In this document: piece by piece, positions 10,317-22,858 of the stretch
Layout of the letters: every line of letters begins with the position of its first letter
Position numbering within the stretch: position 1 is the stretch's first letter
From: Stichopus chloronotus
Lineage: Eukaryota > Echinodermata > Holothuroidea > Aspidochirotida > Stichopodidae
DNA: 64,000 nucleotides
Assembly: GCA_021234535.1 (NCBI GenBank)
Contig: CM037842.1
Location: 22,569,106 to 22,633,105, forward strand
Direction: 5' to 3'
Position numbers and translations under genes: made by a program
Notes under the pieces: generated by a model
What the model was told of the DNA's origin: nothing
Seen by the model: the letters and a program-made list of their open reading frames with translations, nothing else
Database searches by the model: none

Positions 10317-13300
10317 CTGCAAGGGAACAAGATGAGATAAAAGCAAAAATTAGAATACCTGCAAACTTACCGAATTTTGACAGTTTAAATAAAGAGCAAA
10401 GACAGAAACCACACCATTTTGTTCAATCATAGTGATGGTTTGAAGATAATTAATTTGCAGCAAATATTGGCCCCATTTATGGAATTATTCTATGATTGCT
10501 TCCTGATTATGTACATCAGACTGCCATGGTAATACATGACTACAAAGTTCATAAATTTAAAACTGCAGAACTACTGAGGCTGTGCTACACTCTGAGTATT
10601 ACATTGCCTGGTAGTCAGGGCTTAAAAAACCTATGGTTAGACATAAAAGAAAAACAGTGTGCATTACCCATTGGCTTAACATAGCGCACTTTATATCCTG
10701 TTTTTTTTTTGTTTTTTTTTGGTGCATAGAATTGTTGACTTGGATGCATTGTAGCAGGATCTAAATTCATTTTCAACTAACACTTGATATACAGCTATTC
10801 ACAAATATATACTAGCAACCGTAACAGGTTTACTTTCATAATAAGTTCTCCGAAATATCACTTCCAAATTTACCGCCATTTTTGTACAGTGTGTCACCAT
10901 TTTGCAACGTATGACATAGGACATGCACCTTGTCATATCGGCATTGCGGACAGTGCATGTGTGATGACATGATGCAGATAATTTTGCCAAAACACGGTGA
11001 CTTGCAAGTAAGGGAAAAAGTATCTAAATAAAATCTTTGTATTTTCTCCCACTTGTATTTGTTTCACTTCTAAATGGTGTCATCTTACTTGAAAAAAAAA
11101 GTTACTTGAAGCATCAGGACTATTTGAAAGATGGTGAGCAGTTTTCCTTTAAAGGCTGCATACGTCCCAATCCCCACAAGCTGCCTGTGGTCTACCCCCC
11201 TGTTCACTCCTTGCATTAAAAATCCAACAATGGTTTTGGTGTTACTTCCATTGTCCAGGTAAGACGTGGACAATCCATGTGTGAGCTAGCATGTGCTTGC
11301 ACCAAGGTATATATGTGTGCTGTATCAACTGGCATGAACTACCAAACACAGGCAATTTTTTTTTTTTTTTGAAAGGTTAAGAAAAGCAAAGTTGTGATAA
11401 CAGACAGAATGTGAAACAAGACAAAATGGCAACCATTGATTTTTGCTTGTTCAAAATTTCAACTACTAGACATACTGAAAAGTGCTCATTCAAAATACAA
11501 AGTCAGCAACAGACAAAGAAAAGAATATCATAAAAGGAAGCAACAGTGGCAAAAATAAACTCACTCAGGCACATAGAAGAAACTATGCACTGTTTTATGA
11601 GACACTGGCGGGAATGACAGTTCACATAAAAGAGGCAGTTAAATTGAATTTAGGCTACATGATGTTCATGCACCAGTGTGTACATATGTACTAAGGAACT
11701 AGTGTCCTCATGCTGCCCTTTGAATAAAGTGGAATAGTTTGAATGTGAACATAGCTGACACTGTGCACATACAACGTGTGGTCAATATGAACAGTTACTG
11801 CACTATGAGGGTAGCAATGCTTTGTGGCCATTATGAAGTATCCTACTTCAATCTGCATCAATGACAGGAAAAAGTTGTGATTGATCCTCCATGAAGACAC
11901 AAAAAGCTTAGTATATGAGCAGTTGCTAAACTTAACAGTAAAAGTTGAACATTAAACAGACTAGAACTCATTGATTTAGGAGAGCAGAGCTGTAGTGTCT
12001 TAATGGTGGAAGAGGGGAGGGTTGTATAGGTATTATGTATTTCCATTTTAATTTCTACAGTGTCTAAACAACCAAATGAAGCTCATCACAGTATAACAAT
12101 ATTAAAAGTTATTCAAAGTTGATGTTTGTATTATTTTCTTGTAACTGTCACATTTTTGTGGACTTCAATTTAATGTTTAAGGGTGCTGAATACCTTTCAA
12201 TGCTACACATAAGCACTGAGAAATACCCATCAATTGAGCACAGACTGTGCAATTGGTAATAAGATTAAATTGAAGGTCTGTTGCAGCTTGCTGGAAAGTT
12301 GGTTGAAAGATGACTTCAGAAATTTTTTACATAGGTAAAAAGTGAAAAAAAAAGTGACAATTGCACCCACTTTTCCACCCTTGCAGACTGTTATGGCTAG
12401 AACTTTTTGTGGAAACTTTCACTGGGAAGTACCTACATTAATTAAACCAAAAGGTTCACAGATGCCATACAATGAATAGGTGCTTCTATAAATATTCTTT
12501 ATTCAACCTCTTTGTCAAATCCATTACATTTTCTTCACACTTATTCACATATACAATGCTTTGTCAATCCAGACCATGAAATATTTTATTTGAAAAGGAG
12601 AAACTGAAAGAACAGCTGCATAGTTAAAGCCAAAGGGTATATCCTAGCTAGCTGCTGCCAGAATACAAACTAACATTAACTAAGCAAGCATGAGCAAGGA
12701 AAGGAAGCTGTTTGCACAGGTCCTTTTCAGTACCAGCTATGAAATTTGATACAGTCTAAATGTTGTCCCAAAATTGAATTGACATTTGGGATTAGCAGTT
12801 TCCTCTTTTGTAATGGCTCCTGTGCTGAGTGTCAATCCAAGTCAGAGAATAGATTATAATGGAATTATTTGCCTGGGGCTACACAACACCAAAGGGCAAG
12901 TCAAAATATCCTGACTTGGTAAATACCTCAACAAAGAATAACCATCACCCACCCCTGACAAGTGTAAAGAGTAACCATGCATAAAGACATCTAGCTACAA
13001 GGGCCACCTTGGTACAATGCATTGGATGCTAGACAATATCAACACTAGTATAGATGAGGACATAGTGTCCATGGAAAAGGGGTCCTTCCTAGCTACCCAG
13101 CTTACCTCTTCTACATAACCATTCCATGCCTTATCTAGCATTCATCTGGTAGATAAATCTGAGCTAAATGGGCACCTAAGTACAGCAGCTGATATTTTTT
13201 TAGGGAGTACCATCACCAGTGTATGCAGACCATCATCATATCTAACCTGTAACCAGAAAGCCAAAGGGCTTTGTGATTCCTTGCTACATGGTTACATTAT

Positions 13301-15165
13301 AACAAGCATGAATTATAAACATGACAAGTATGAGATCAACTGCAGTTACTGGTCTTGAAACACTACATTAATAAGCCTTTAACTCAAATAACCTTTATTT
13401 TGGTGACCTCAAATGACATTTGACATCCACTAAAGCAATAGGGATCACCTACTCAGTCAAGTACGACATCAGTCAACATTACCCTTCTGGAGATAATGTG
13501 TTAGCAAGGTTTCACCTTGGGTGACCTCAAACGACCTTTGACCTCCACAAAAAACAATAGGAGTCATCTACTCAATATGACTAACCCACACACCAAGTAT
13601 GACATCAGTCACACTTACCCTTCTGGAGATATTGTGTTTACAATGTTTTTACATTTTGACCTAGGGTGACCTCAAATGACCTTTATCCTCCATCAAAAAC
13701 AATAGAGATCATCTACTCAATATGACCATCCCATACACCAAATATAACATCAGTACCAGTTACCATTCTTGAGATATTGTGTTTACAAGGTTTTCACATT
13801 TTGACCTCTGGTGACCTCAAATGACCTTTGACCTCCACCAAAAACAATAGGGATTATCTACTCAATATGACCAACCCACACACCCAAGTATGATATCAGT
13901 CACAGTTACCCTTCTGAAGAAATTATGTTTACAACGTTTTTACAGTTTGACCTCTGGTGACCTCAAATGACCTTTGACCTCCACCAAAAGCAATAGGGAT
14001 CATCAACTTAATATGACCAACCCACACAGTAAGTATGACATCAGTCACAGTTACCCTTCTTGAGATATTGTGTTTACAAGGTTTTTCCAGTTTGACCTCT
14101 GGTGACCCTTAAATGACCTTTGACCTCCACCAAAAACAATAGCGTTCATCTACTCAATATGACCAACCCACATACAAGGTATGACATCAGACACAGTTAC
14201 CGTTCTTGAAATATCGTGTTTACAAGGTTTTCACATTTTGACCTCTGGTGACCTCAAATGACCTTTGACCTCCACCAAAAACAACAGCAATTATCTACTC
14301 AATGTGACCAACCCACACACCAAGTATGAGGTCAGTCTTGTATACTTTTCTTGAGATATCGTGTTTACAAGAAGTGTCACATACACACATACACACACAT
14401 ACACACACCTTCACGACATCACCATCGCATAGATTTCTTCTGCCTTTGGCAAGGAATCAAAAATAAACTGTGTCATTTCCTGTGACACCTATCTCCAAAA
14501 TTAAACAAAGGAGAAAACTTTTCTACTGGGTAAACTCTTTAAAGGAGGGACACTGTTACTTGTAATGGCATTGCAACACAATGAATATACAAAGTTCCCA
14601 CCAAAATGGATCTGATATTGAACAAACCAACTGTATGTTCACACACGAGACAATATGTCCACAAATTTACCATTTCGGGGAAAGTGTTTAACCTGCTTTT
14701 GGAGAAAATCAGATGACAACAGCTAGAAATTGAATTTCCCACAATACAGTGCATTGAGAATATAAAAGAAACATCCTATGAAAGCAATGTGTTAGGTACA
14801 TATTTGTCAAAACTGGTGCAATTAAAGAAAATCCAAATTAAAGAATATAAACATTCCAAAAGTGATCAAAACTCTTTAAAACTGTACCTTTTAATCAAGC
14901 TGCTGTGGTTTTGAAACCAGTGGCAGTGAAGTCATCTTCAAATGCATTAAGTAACTGCTAACTTCTCATTGAACTAATATTGTCTAAGCAATGCACCAAA
15001 GATGGCCTCGTGTCTGCATGTGATTGACAAATTCATATGACAACAATCAACATGGCAATCAGATTAAAGGGCTCTAGTAGGTAACTGAATCATGGGCAAA
15101 TACTAAAATGGTGTCAAAAACAGAAAGTCTCTGATATTGAAAAGTAAAATAAGTAAAACACTAAC
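10317..15165 (-). other. Intron between microexon and FN3-1
   Basis: 4.8 kb. Long T or A tracts at 10700 and 11349, then AT-rich unique-looking sequence to about 13240, then tandem cluster 2. No exon was recognised. Confidence 0.65.
13250..14465 (+). mobile_element. TGACCT tandem-unit element, cluster 2, with defined inverted ends
   Basis: The best-defined copy. The left end carries a hairpin aaagccaaagggcttt (13257-13272) followed by gattccttgc (13275-13284). The right end carries the hairpin tgcctttggca (14441-14451) overlapping gcaaggaatc (14449-14458), an exact 10-bp inverted match to the left end. Between them lie about seven units of about 145 bp, then a CA microsatellite (14385-14408). 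This layout (terminal hairpins, internal tandem core, microsatellite before the right end) resembles the pearl-like Helentron/Helitron-associated elements of marine invertebrates. That assignment is an inference. Confidence 0.7.
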
Positions 15166-15450
15166 GGAGGGTGACGGCTTCTGCATTTAAAGAATGGCTG
15201 CTGTAACCGACTGCATTACGACTGTAGATTGCAATTCTATACTTGGTGTATGGCACCAGACCACTAGCTGTGTAGTTTGCTATAGTCCTTGTCACATCAA
15301 CGCATTCGGAAGATCTTCGATTAGGACAAAAAGAAATTTCAAAAGACTGAACTTCCCCACCGTCTTCCCCTGGGGTCCAAGCAAAAGACATTGAGGTCGA
15401 TGTGGTCAGTCGCACTATTTCTCTCAAGGAACTCGGTGACTCTGGCACAC
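15166..15450 (-). CDS. Exon: fibronectin type III module 1
   Basis: 285 nt, phase 1-1. The acceptor is gacttcttcag|GT and the donor is CTCC|gttagtgt, a non-optimal but valid GT donor. FN3 landmarks are VPESPSSLRE at the start, the B-strand Trp in SMSFAWTPGEDGG, VQSFEISFCPN (C and C' strands), NYTASGLVPYTKYRIAIYS (E-strand turn and F-strand Tyr), and RNAVGYSSHS (G-strand N-x-x-G). Two extra cysteines (ISFCPN and SSECVD) could form a disulfide in the C'-E region. Reading through the donor gives an immediate TAG stop, so splicing here is required. Confidence 0.93.
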
Positions 15451-15704
15451 CTGAAGAAGTCAGTCACAAAGAGCAAAATATTGCAAGATTATGAGAACAG
15501 TAAAATCAAAACTACATACATGTACAAATAAAAATTTGTTGAAGTTCACAGCACAGCATACATCTTTGATCTTTGATCATGTACATATACATTGTAGTTT
15601 TGATGATTTCATTATGAGGCTTCTACAGAATCTGACATATAATGACTGATATGTATCACGTCTCAATAAGCAACTGAACATTACAATTACAGTGATGCAA
15701 CACC

Positions 15705-16400
15705 TACACATTACAACATATGAGATTGCCCAAGCTTCATCTTTACAAGATTCTCACAATTTGATCCCTGTTGACCAAAATGACCTTTGACCTCCACCAA
15801 AAACAATTTGGTTTTTCTACTCAATGTGGTACACCTACATACCACATATGAAATCTGTCCATGCTTCCCTTCTTGAGATATCATGTTCACAAGGTTTGCA
15901 CAATTTGACCCATGTTGACCCAAAATGACCTTTGACCTCCATAACAAACGACAGAATTCTTCCTCTCAATGTGATGCACCTACACATTTCATATGAGAAC
16001 TGTCCAAGCTTCCCTTGAGATATCTGCTTTACAAGGTTTTCATAGATTGGCACCTGTTGACCTCAAATGACCTTCCATCTGCACCAAAAACAAGAGGGTT
16101 CTTCAACTCAATGCAGTACACAGACATATCAAAAAAGAAAACTGTCCAAGCTTCCCTTCTTGAGATATTGTGTATACAATGTTTACAATGTATACAAGGT
16201 TTACACAATCTGATCCCTGTTGACCCCAGGTGACCTTTGACCTCCACAAAAAACAATAGGGTCCTTCTACTCAAATTAGTAAACCAAAAAATAAACCAAA
16301 TATGAGATCTGTCCAAGTTTTCCTTCTTGAGATATTGTGTTTACAAGGTAGAGCATCACAGGCATATATACACACACACCCTCATGAACACACTTGTAAA
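15705..16400 (+). repeat. TGACCT tandem-unit element, cluster 3
   Basis: About five units of about 145 bp, same orientation as the other clusters, ending in gtagagcatcacaggcatat and a CA-rich tail (about 16365-16395). The phrase caaggttt near 16196 follows a short internal duplication (gtttacaatgtatacaaggt). It sits in the intron between FN3-1 and Ig4. Confidence 0.85.
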
Positions 16401-16559
16401 AAACATGTATACACGATTACAAAGGTTATAATTATCAACAAAACCAAAAAGACCAAACAAAATAAAATATGCACTATGTTTGAGATCTTCAAGCTAGTCA
16501 CTAAATTTCTTGTTTTGTTCCATAGTTTCAGGTATGAGTATTTTGGAAAGGATTCCCAT

Positions 16560-17045
16560 AAATTTAAGCACTTAATGGAAGCCCATAGCTTTGATCCTTG
16601 GTTTTACTCAGTCCGCCATTTGCTTTTTACTCATTTTTATCTGCATTGGTGCTCATGAATAGTTGCATTGTACCTTTTTGTGCATGCACATAAAGTGCAG
16701 ATTCACTATGAAGTTGAACAGTTACACAGACATTTGTATAATTTCATTAAATGCTAATCGTTAGTGTGCTAGTAAGATCTTTTGTATATTTCTACATGCA
16801 TCATACAAAAGTTGTTAATTGAAACCCATAGTTTCGATTCTTGGATTTCTTCAGCCTGTCATTTGTTTTTTACTCGTTTTCATCTGCATTGGTGCTCATG
16901 TATAGTTGCATTGTACCTTTTTGTGCATGCACATAAAGTGCATATTCATTATGAAGGTGAACAGTTCTGTAGACATTTGTGTTGTTTTGTTAAGTGCCAT
17001 GTTAATCGCCACGTTAGCTTGCTTGTAGGATCCTTTGAAGTTTTA
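16560..17045. repeat. Tandem duplication, unit about 243 bp
   Basis: A block containing ctgcattggtgctcatg (16641 and 16884), agttgcattgtacctttttg and tgtgcatgcacataaagtgc appears twice, about 243 bp apart, with point differences. Open frames crossing it come from the duplication and do not look like protein. Confidence 0.8.
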
Positions 17046-17828
17046 TCATGGTGTTCAACACTGTGTACCACTTGAAATAGCACCGACAGTCACTCAGAGG
17101 TTCATTGATTGTTCCAAGTCAGTTCCATCTTCCCCCACTCACCTATGCTTCCACTTTCAACAAAATTTAAATTTTCCGTAAAACAATGTTTTGGGGAATA
17201 GTGTTTTCCTCATTTTGTGTACATTGTCGATGAAGTCTTTATTTTGGGAAATAAGGTCTAGAATCTGGGAAATTTTGGGTCTATTTTTCAGGAGATTATT
17301 GATGGATTTGTGGAACTGACAGCTGTGCATGCTAGCTTCAGACTGGTACTAACACACATAGGCAGCACAAGCACAGGTGGCGTCATAGTCGAGTTGTCAT
17401 TATGTACTGATATCGCTTCATGTATACCACATAAACAACCAACGGCAGCATGATCCGCTTTTCTTTCCATTTCACTTTGGAAAGCAGAATATTAGGCCTG
17501 CACTGCTATGACATCACTTGTCTGTGTACTGTGTGTGTGGGTTTTCTTTCATTGTCACGGTGTTTCGTTTGCATCGAGGCAAGGCCTATATGTTGTATAG
17601 TCAAGTACAAGATGCAGAGGTTATGTTACAGTAGGCAGTTTATTGAGTGTCTCATGTTAACCTACGCCGTACGTGGTACTGAGGGTATCAGTGCAAGCAC
17701 AGGGGGCAACATACGTGTCCATACGTGTCCACAGTCCCAAATGGGCTTTGATGTACTTGCCTGCAAGTTCTAGTTGCAGGAGTTGCAGGAGATATCATAA
17801 CCAGTTCCTACTGCACTGATGTGCTTTA

Positions 17829-17852
17829 TATCAATCAATCAATCAATCAAAA
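17829..17852. repeat. (ATCA)n tract, possible retroposon 3' tail
   Basis: tatatcaatcaatcaatcaatcaa followed by an A run, right after the phrase gatgtgcttta. Short tetranucleotide tails of this kind are common at the 3' ends of non-LTR retroposons. That reading is a guess. Confidence 0.5.
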
Positions 17853-19371
17853 AAAATGTGTCTATCAAGATCATAAACATAATCCTGCATTACCTTGAAA
17901 AACCTTAGCAAACTATTAACATCACACAGAGGTTCAGATTCCTAACTATATAGATAAATGAACTCAAACATGTCTCACATGGTATCACTGATGGTTGTAT
18001 TTTAAAAGAATCATGAAGGTCTACTTTGATCTTCAGACAAAAATATATTCCCTGCAAAAATTGGGTTGTAAATGTATGATAATGTTGAAGTCTATTATGC
18101 AGCCATCTGTCATCAGATTTACCATATCTATCAATCATGTATTGAACTATTTATACAATTGAAATTTAGTCTTCTCATGCAGTAGATGCAGGATAATTGA
18201 TAAAAAGATAAACTTAAATTAAGACAATACTTTGAAATTGCCTTAAAGTTAAGTGAGCTGCAACTTTAACTTGGAGAAAAGGGCACTAAATCTCAAAACT
18301 ATTGACAAGCTATCAACTTTGCTAATTCAGAGTCAAATCACCTTTCAGTAAATTTTGCCTACCCTGATGCAGTACTGATGAGCTCAACAAAACATGTTTT
18401 TAAATTCCCATTTAACTTTTCACCAGCATATGGATTCATTTGATATTCTTTTAGTAATCACATTTTCTGCCAAGTCTTTATGTATCTGATGATCAGTTAA
18501 CTCCTAAATTATGGCTTCATTTACATCACATAAACATAAAATATAGACATGAATCTTAAGTCATTCTTTGTTTCTTCAGAACCACATCTGGAGTTCATTC
18601 TTGTTTTGTTTACCCTTTCACATTTTTATTTCTGATAATTCCTTGTTTTACAGTCACTGTTGAGAGCAATGTCAACCTTGAAGTTGTAATGATTTTGACT
18701 CTCACGTTAGGATAATTAGCTTGACGTAAAGCTCCATAAAATACGTCATGCAATCGTGGTTTATTTCATAAACTTCCGTAAACCATTCCAAAACAAGTGA
18801 CAAGTGTCACTTACTGTCTTGGAGATGCATTCACGGTCTGGAATCTGACAATGATAATAATCGTAATAGGCACCAGATGATAACAGATCAGCCAATAAAC
18901 CTAACATAAAATTACATGGCAGAATTATCAGTAATTGTGACCTTGTATTGAGCAGACAACTTGGGCTGTTTTGTTCTTAAGGGCATTTTCATTAGTAGCA
19001 TTCAAGTGGACCAGCCATTCTTTACAAAGATGACCGATAAAACTGCATAACTATATTCCTGCATCACAAAAGAGACTTATTAATAGTACAGTCCTTACCC
19101 CCTTTTGTTAAATCTTATAGTTAGGATACCAAACTAGTTGTCCATTTCTGGGGATATCTCTAACTATTTATTTTATCCATTCACACAAGTAATCACACTG
19201 ATTTCCAAAATAGTTCAAAAGCTGTCATTAAAGTATCTACAGAACAGCCCCTTCTACAGCATGACCCCTTCATATCCACAAAGAAAATTATGGCTGTTGT
19301 GGATATGAAACAGTACATGTTAATGACAGTCACTCATCACCCCAGGTTTCATGTTTGGCTACCGGTAAGCA

Positions 19372-19560
19372 AAATTCTCACCTCGTTCTGCTCTTTGATT
19401 GATCAAAAGGATGCAGAGTAGCTCATATCACACAATACACACAGGGGTAAAGTGTTTTGATTACACATGTGAAGGAGTTTTAGACAAGATGGGCGGGGGA
19501 GAGCTACAAATAAGTGGTTGGGAAAACTAAAACTCTCTGGGAGAAAGATTCACTGCCTTA
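19372..19560 (+). repeat. Dispersed repeat, copy 1 (gatgcagagtagctcatat family)
   Basis: Shares gatgcagagtagctcatat, then a cacac phrase, ggaggagttttagaca, and aagtggttggga in the same order and orientation with 49525-49735. No ends or coding were recognised. Confidence 0.65.
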
Positions 19561-19975
19561 ATCAGTGAGAATGTTCTCTGGCAAAGGAAAAAAAAGTGTT
19601 CATTTTGTGTAAGATGAAGTCACATTCATGAGGGCTTTTTTTATCTTTTCAGAAGGAATTAAGAAAGCACTTATGGAGAACTCTTAATTAATACCCTGGT
19701 TCACAGAGTGATACATCACCCCAGTGCAAATATAATTTCAGTTGCTGAATATTCGCAAACATCAGCAAATGGAAATTGCTTGATTTTGCTGTGCCAATGT
19801 ACGTATTAGTGATAGTGAGAAACCGAATATGATGTCTGATCCAATTACCCCTTGATCCCTACTTACATGAACATGTTAAATATATCATCACAGTAGCTAC
19901 GATGTTTAATTATGGAAATATATTACCAAAAGAAGCAAGTCCATCCACTGATCATCTTTGGGAGACTATACTTAC

Positions 19976-20296
19976 TGGTACCATTCAACACAATCCTCAG
20001 CAATGTTGTCCCATGTTGGTTTGTGGCATTGCAGTAGTAAACACCAAAGTGTTTTTCACGGCTGACCTTAAAGAAGTTCAACTCTCCGTTGACAAGGGAA
20101 CCATTATAACTATTCTCAGATTCAATGCTCTCTGAAATGATATGCTTCCCTGGATCAGTCTCCATCCTCAACCTGGTGCCATTGTACCAAGTGATGGCAG
20201 GAGTTGGGTTACCCCAGGCACGGCAGAAGAGGGCCTTCTCTCCCCCCTCCTGAGTACGAACTAGGGTTGGGACTGAGTCCAGGATGATAGGAGTAT
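19976..20296 (-). CDS. Exon: Ig module 4, heavily glycosylated
   Basis: 321 nt, phase 1-1. The acceptor is ttattatag|AT and the donor is ACCA|gtaagtat. Module landmarks are TPIILDSVPTLVRTQEGG, KALFCRAWGNPTPAITWYNG (B cysteine, G-x-P-x-P turn and core Trp), and HFGVYYCNATNQHGTT (F cysteine). It matches the membrane-proximal Ig modules of neural and adhesion receptors. Four N-glycosylation sequons are visible (NGT, NGS, NAT, NGT). The exon joins to FN3-1 through Ser, giving NGT-S-VPESPSS. Confidence 0.93.
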
Positions 20297-22181
20297 CTAT
20301 AATAAAAGGGAGAAACATAAGTTGATGAGTAGCTGAGTAAAGAATTTTTGACTGTATGTCTAGAAACAAGCTTTCAGCAATAATCAGTACATACACAATT
20401 TTGCATGACACCAAGGCAATATTGGACAGCAACTATATGATTAACAAAACAGTTGTTGAAAGGAGGAAAAACTGTTGAAACAGTACTTCTGAATCATCCA
20501 AAGAACGGATAAAACAATTGTGATATTATACTAAAGAATGAAGAGTTGTTAACAATAGGGGATCTAGCAATGGAACAGAACATTCTACCCCCACCTGTTG
20601 TTTACAACATAGCCGTGGGATGTGAGCTCTGAATATTATAGATAATACAAAGACATTGGAAACCCACAAAGCACTCTCAATTCAGATACACAATATGGGC
20701 TGATCAAACCAACACAAACAGCTACCAAGGGTCTTTGGTTTTACATGACTTTGTTCCAAGTTTACAGTTCACTTGAATGATATCCATCTTTGGAAATGCA
20801 ATAATTGAGTTTTTATTCCAAATTAATCTCTTAATTTAATTTACTTTAGCTGGTATCACAAGGAAAAAGAAATTCAAGGATGAAACTTCTAGTCTGTATT
20901 TAAGTGAAAGATTAACCCTCTTACAAAAGATTTAAAAAATATTAAATCCTGCAGCTTATGGGCACGATCTTTAGCTGCATGCCCCCCAAACATAGAGTCA
21001 ACAGAGTTCACTACAATGTGAGTATAAATGATTGCCATGATTAGAATACCACTGACCTTCATGATACACTGCAGGCTGCATTATTGTAACTAAAAGCCAT
21101 TGTCACTTAAAAACTCTAGTTGGAATGGAACAAAAACCTCTGCCTGAGGGATGAAGTTAGGTAGGATTACACCACTGAATTTGTCCCTGCAATTAAACCC
21201 AACGGTTTGCACCAAGGCTGTTAAGACAATCCATAAATACCACACAAAATCTAAGACTGGAAAAAGGGCAGCTAGGTCTCAGCCCTTGATGGGTGGAATG
21301 GGGCCAGTGTAAGTACAGTTTCGGGTCAATGAAGGTTAACAACCGCCTGTCGATGAGACAGTACAGGGAAGCTGAGCTACATTCACCTAAGGGTATAAAC
21401 ATACCTATTCAAAACAGTTACATCATTTCAGGAGAAAACAAAAGAGAATGTTAAAGTGTTGACAACCATTTATCTTGAATGTCTTAGAGACCCAAACTCA
21501 AGGAAAGTAGATGGACTCAGTTTGAAAGCAAATGGAGCCATCAGAAATTTCCGGTAAAGTTTGAATGAATGCACGTTCAATGTGCAGGCAAAAAGAGTGA
21601 ATGAAAACAAGGTGCAACATGTTACTTTGGAGAACAAACAGTACCAATTTACAGGTCAAAAACAAGTAAAAAAGAGAAAGAGAGGGTATTTTCACACACC
21701 TATTCAGATGAAATGAATACACATGTACACCAAAAAGATAAAATGTACCCACAGCATGGGTACCATGCAAGGAAAAAGCTGATGCATTTTGGAAATTTAC
21801 CAAAAAAAAAACAAGAAGAATTCATCTAGTTGAAAAGATTTATGTACCCATTGGAAACACCACATTATCAGTTTATAACTAACTTAGCTGCGGACGTGGA
21901 GTTACTTGTTTGCTGCAGTTACGATAAAACGCAATATTTAATTCAAAACCAATCATGCAGTATTTCAGTGATGCAACACGAGACTCACCCTCTTAACATG
22001 AGACATATAGTAATGCTGAATGGATCATGCTACAATGATTGATTATTGAATAAAGTATTGATCACTTCAATCCTGTACGTAAGTTGAAACATTAGTGGTT
22101 CTATCATGAAATTGTAATTAATCCCAACTACTGGCTTAAGCCTTTATGAACAAGAGAAAGAATACTAAGAGAGAGAATTAA

Positions 22182-22253
22182 GCCATGAGTGGAATTAGAA
22201 CCCTGTGCCTGTCATTAACAGGATTACCACTCTAACCATTAAGCTATCAAGGC
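22182..22253 (-). pseudogene. tRNA-like sequence, tRNA pseudogene or SINE head
   Basis: 72 nt on the minus strand. The 7-base ends GCCTTGA and TCATGGC pair at six of seven positions. An A-box-like TAGCTTAATGGTTAGAG allows a 4-bp D stem. TCCTG, then TTAATGA, then CAGGC forms a near-complete anticodon arm (AAT in the anticodon place). A B-box-like GGTTCTAATTCC carries one extra base. Four extra bases before the anticodon arm and a poor T stem argue against a working tRNA. It is better read as a decayed tRNA or the tRNA-derived head of a SINE. Confidence 0.5.
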
Positions 22254-22858
22254 TTCCTTGTATCGAGAGTGGCAACTTAAAAATAAACACCAACCCATGT
22301 CATTATCTCCTCTCGGGTTACCCACAGTCCTCATGAAATACACAGTAATCAGCTAAAATCATGTCTCGAGAAGACCTTTTCTGCATGATAGAACATGATT
22401 TGATATTCAGATATACCATGTTCCTCTCAAGAAAGCATAAACATGTATGAAATCATGTCATTATTCACTGGGTTACCATAAGAAGTAATGAATAATCAAT
22501 AGGTAGGAATATATGGTATACTGAAGTAATATATGTAGTTTCAAGATCTGTCTGTGCAGTAAGTGTAAAAAAATATGGTGCAGGATTATTCATATCGCAC
22601 CAATAAGAATGTTATATGGAAGAGGGCACTGATACTGGTAGGTCAGTATGTACATGCATCTATTTTCATGTAAAGGTCTTTGATTTGTTAGCAGATGGTT
22701 GAATAAACCTGCAGTTACCATGACATTAGAGAAAGAATGACTCACAGCTATGTATTCTGAGCATATGTTGAGTGACTGACAATTAACTGGGAGTAGGTAG
22801 CTAGCTTCTGCACGGAATTATACCTATGCATGCACTCAGCTCTGTTAAGAGTTACTAC

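Larger units (their letters stand above)
15451..19975 (-). other. Intron between FN3-1 and Ig4
   Basis: 4.5 kb. It holds cluster 3, a tandem duplication at 16.56-17.04 kb, a (CAAT)n tract at 17829, and one copy of a dispersed repeat (19372-19560). No exon was recognised elsewhere. Confidence 0.65.

Noticed and set aside
9236..14465. CRISPR-like or centromeric satellite interpretation of the tandem units
   Set aside because: Units are long, diverged, lack constant spacers, sit in introns and have defined element ends.
15711..16316. Several 70-95-codon minus-strand frames
   Set aside because: They are antisense to tandem cluster 3. The repeated VEVKGH and ISRREAW text comes from the repeat unit.
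16302..17075. Two plus-strand open frames of 118 and 97 codons
   Set aside because: Both cross the 243-bp tandem duplication and share the same HSFD-x-W and HLHWCS text because of it. There are no splice signals or homology cues.
20297..20432. N-terminal extension of the Ig4 open frame as a signal peptide
   Set aside because: The hydrophobic start lies in the intron upstream of a clear ttattatag acceptor, and the phase fits the Ig3 donor exactly.
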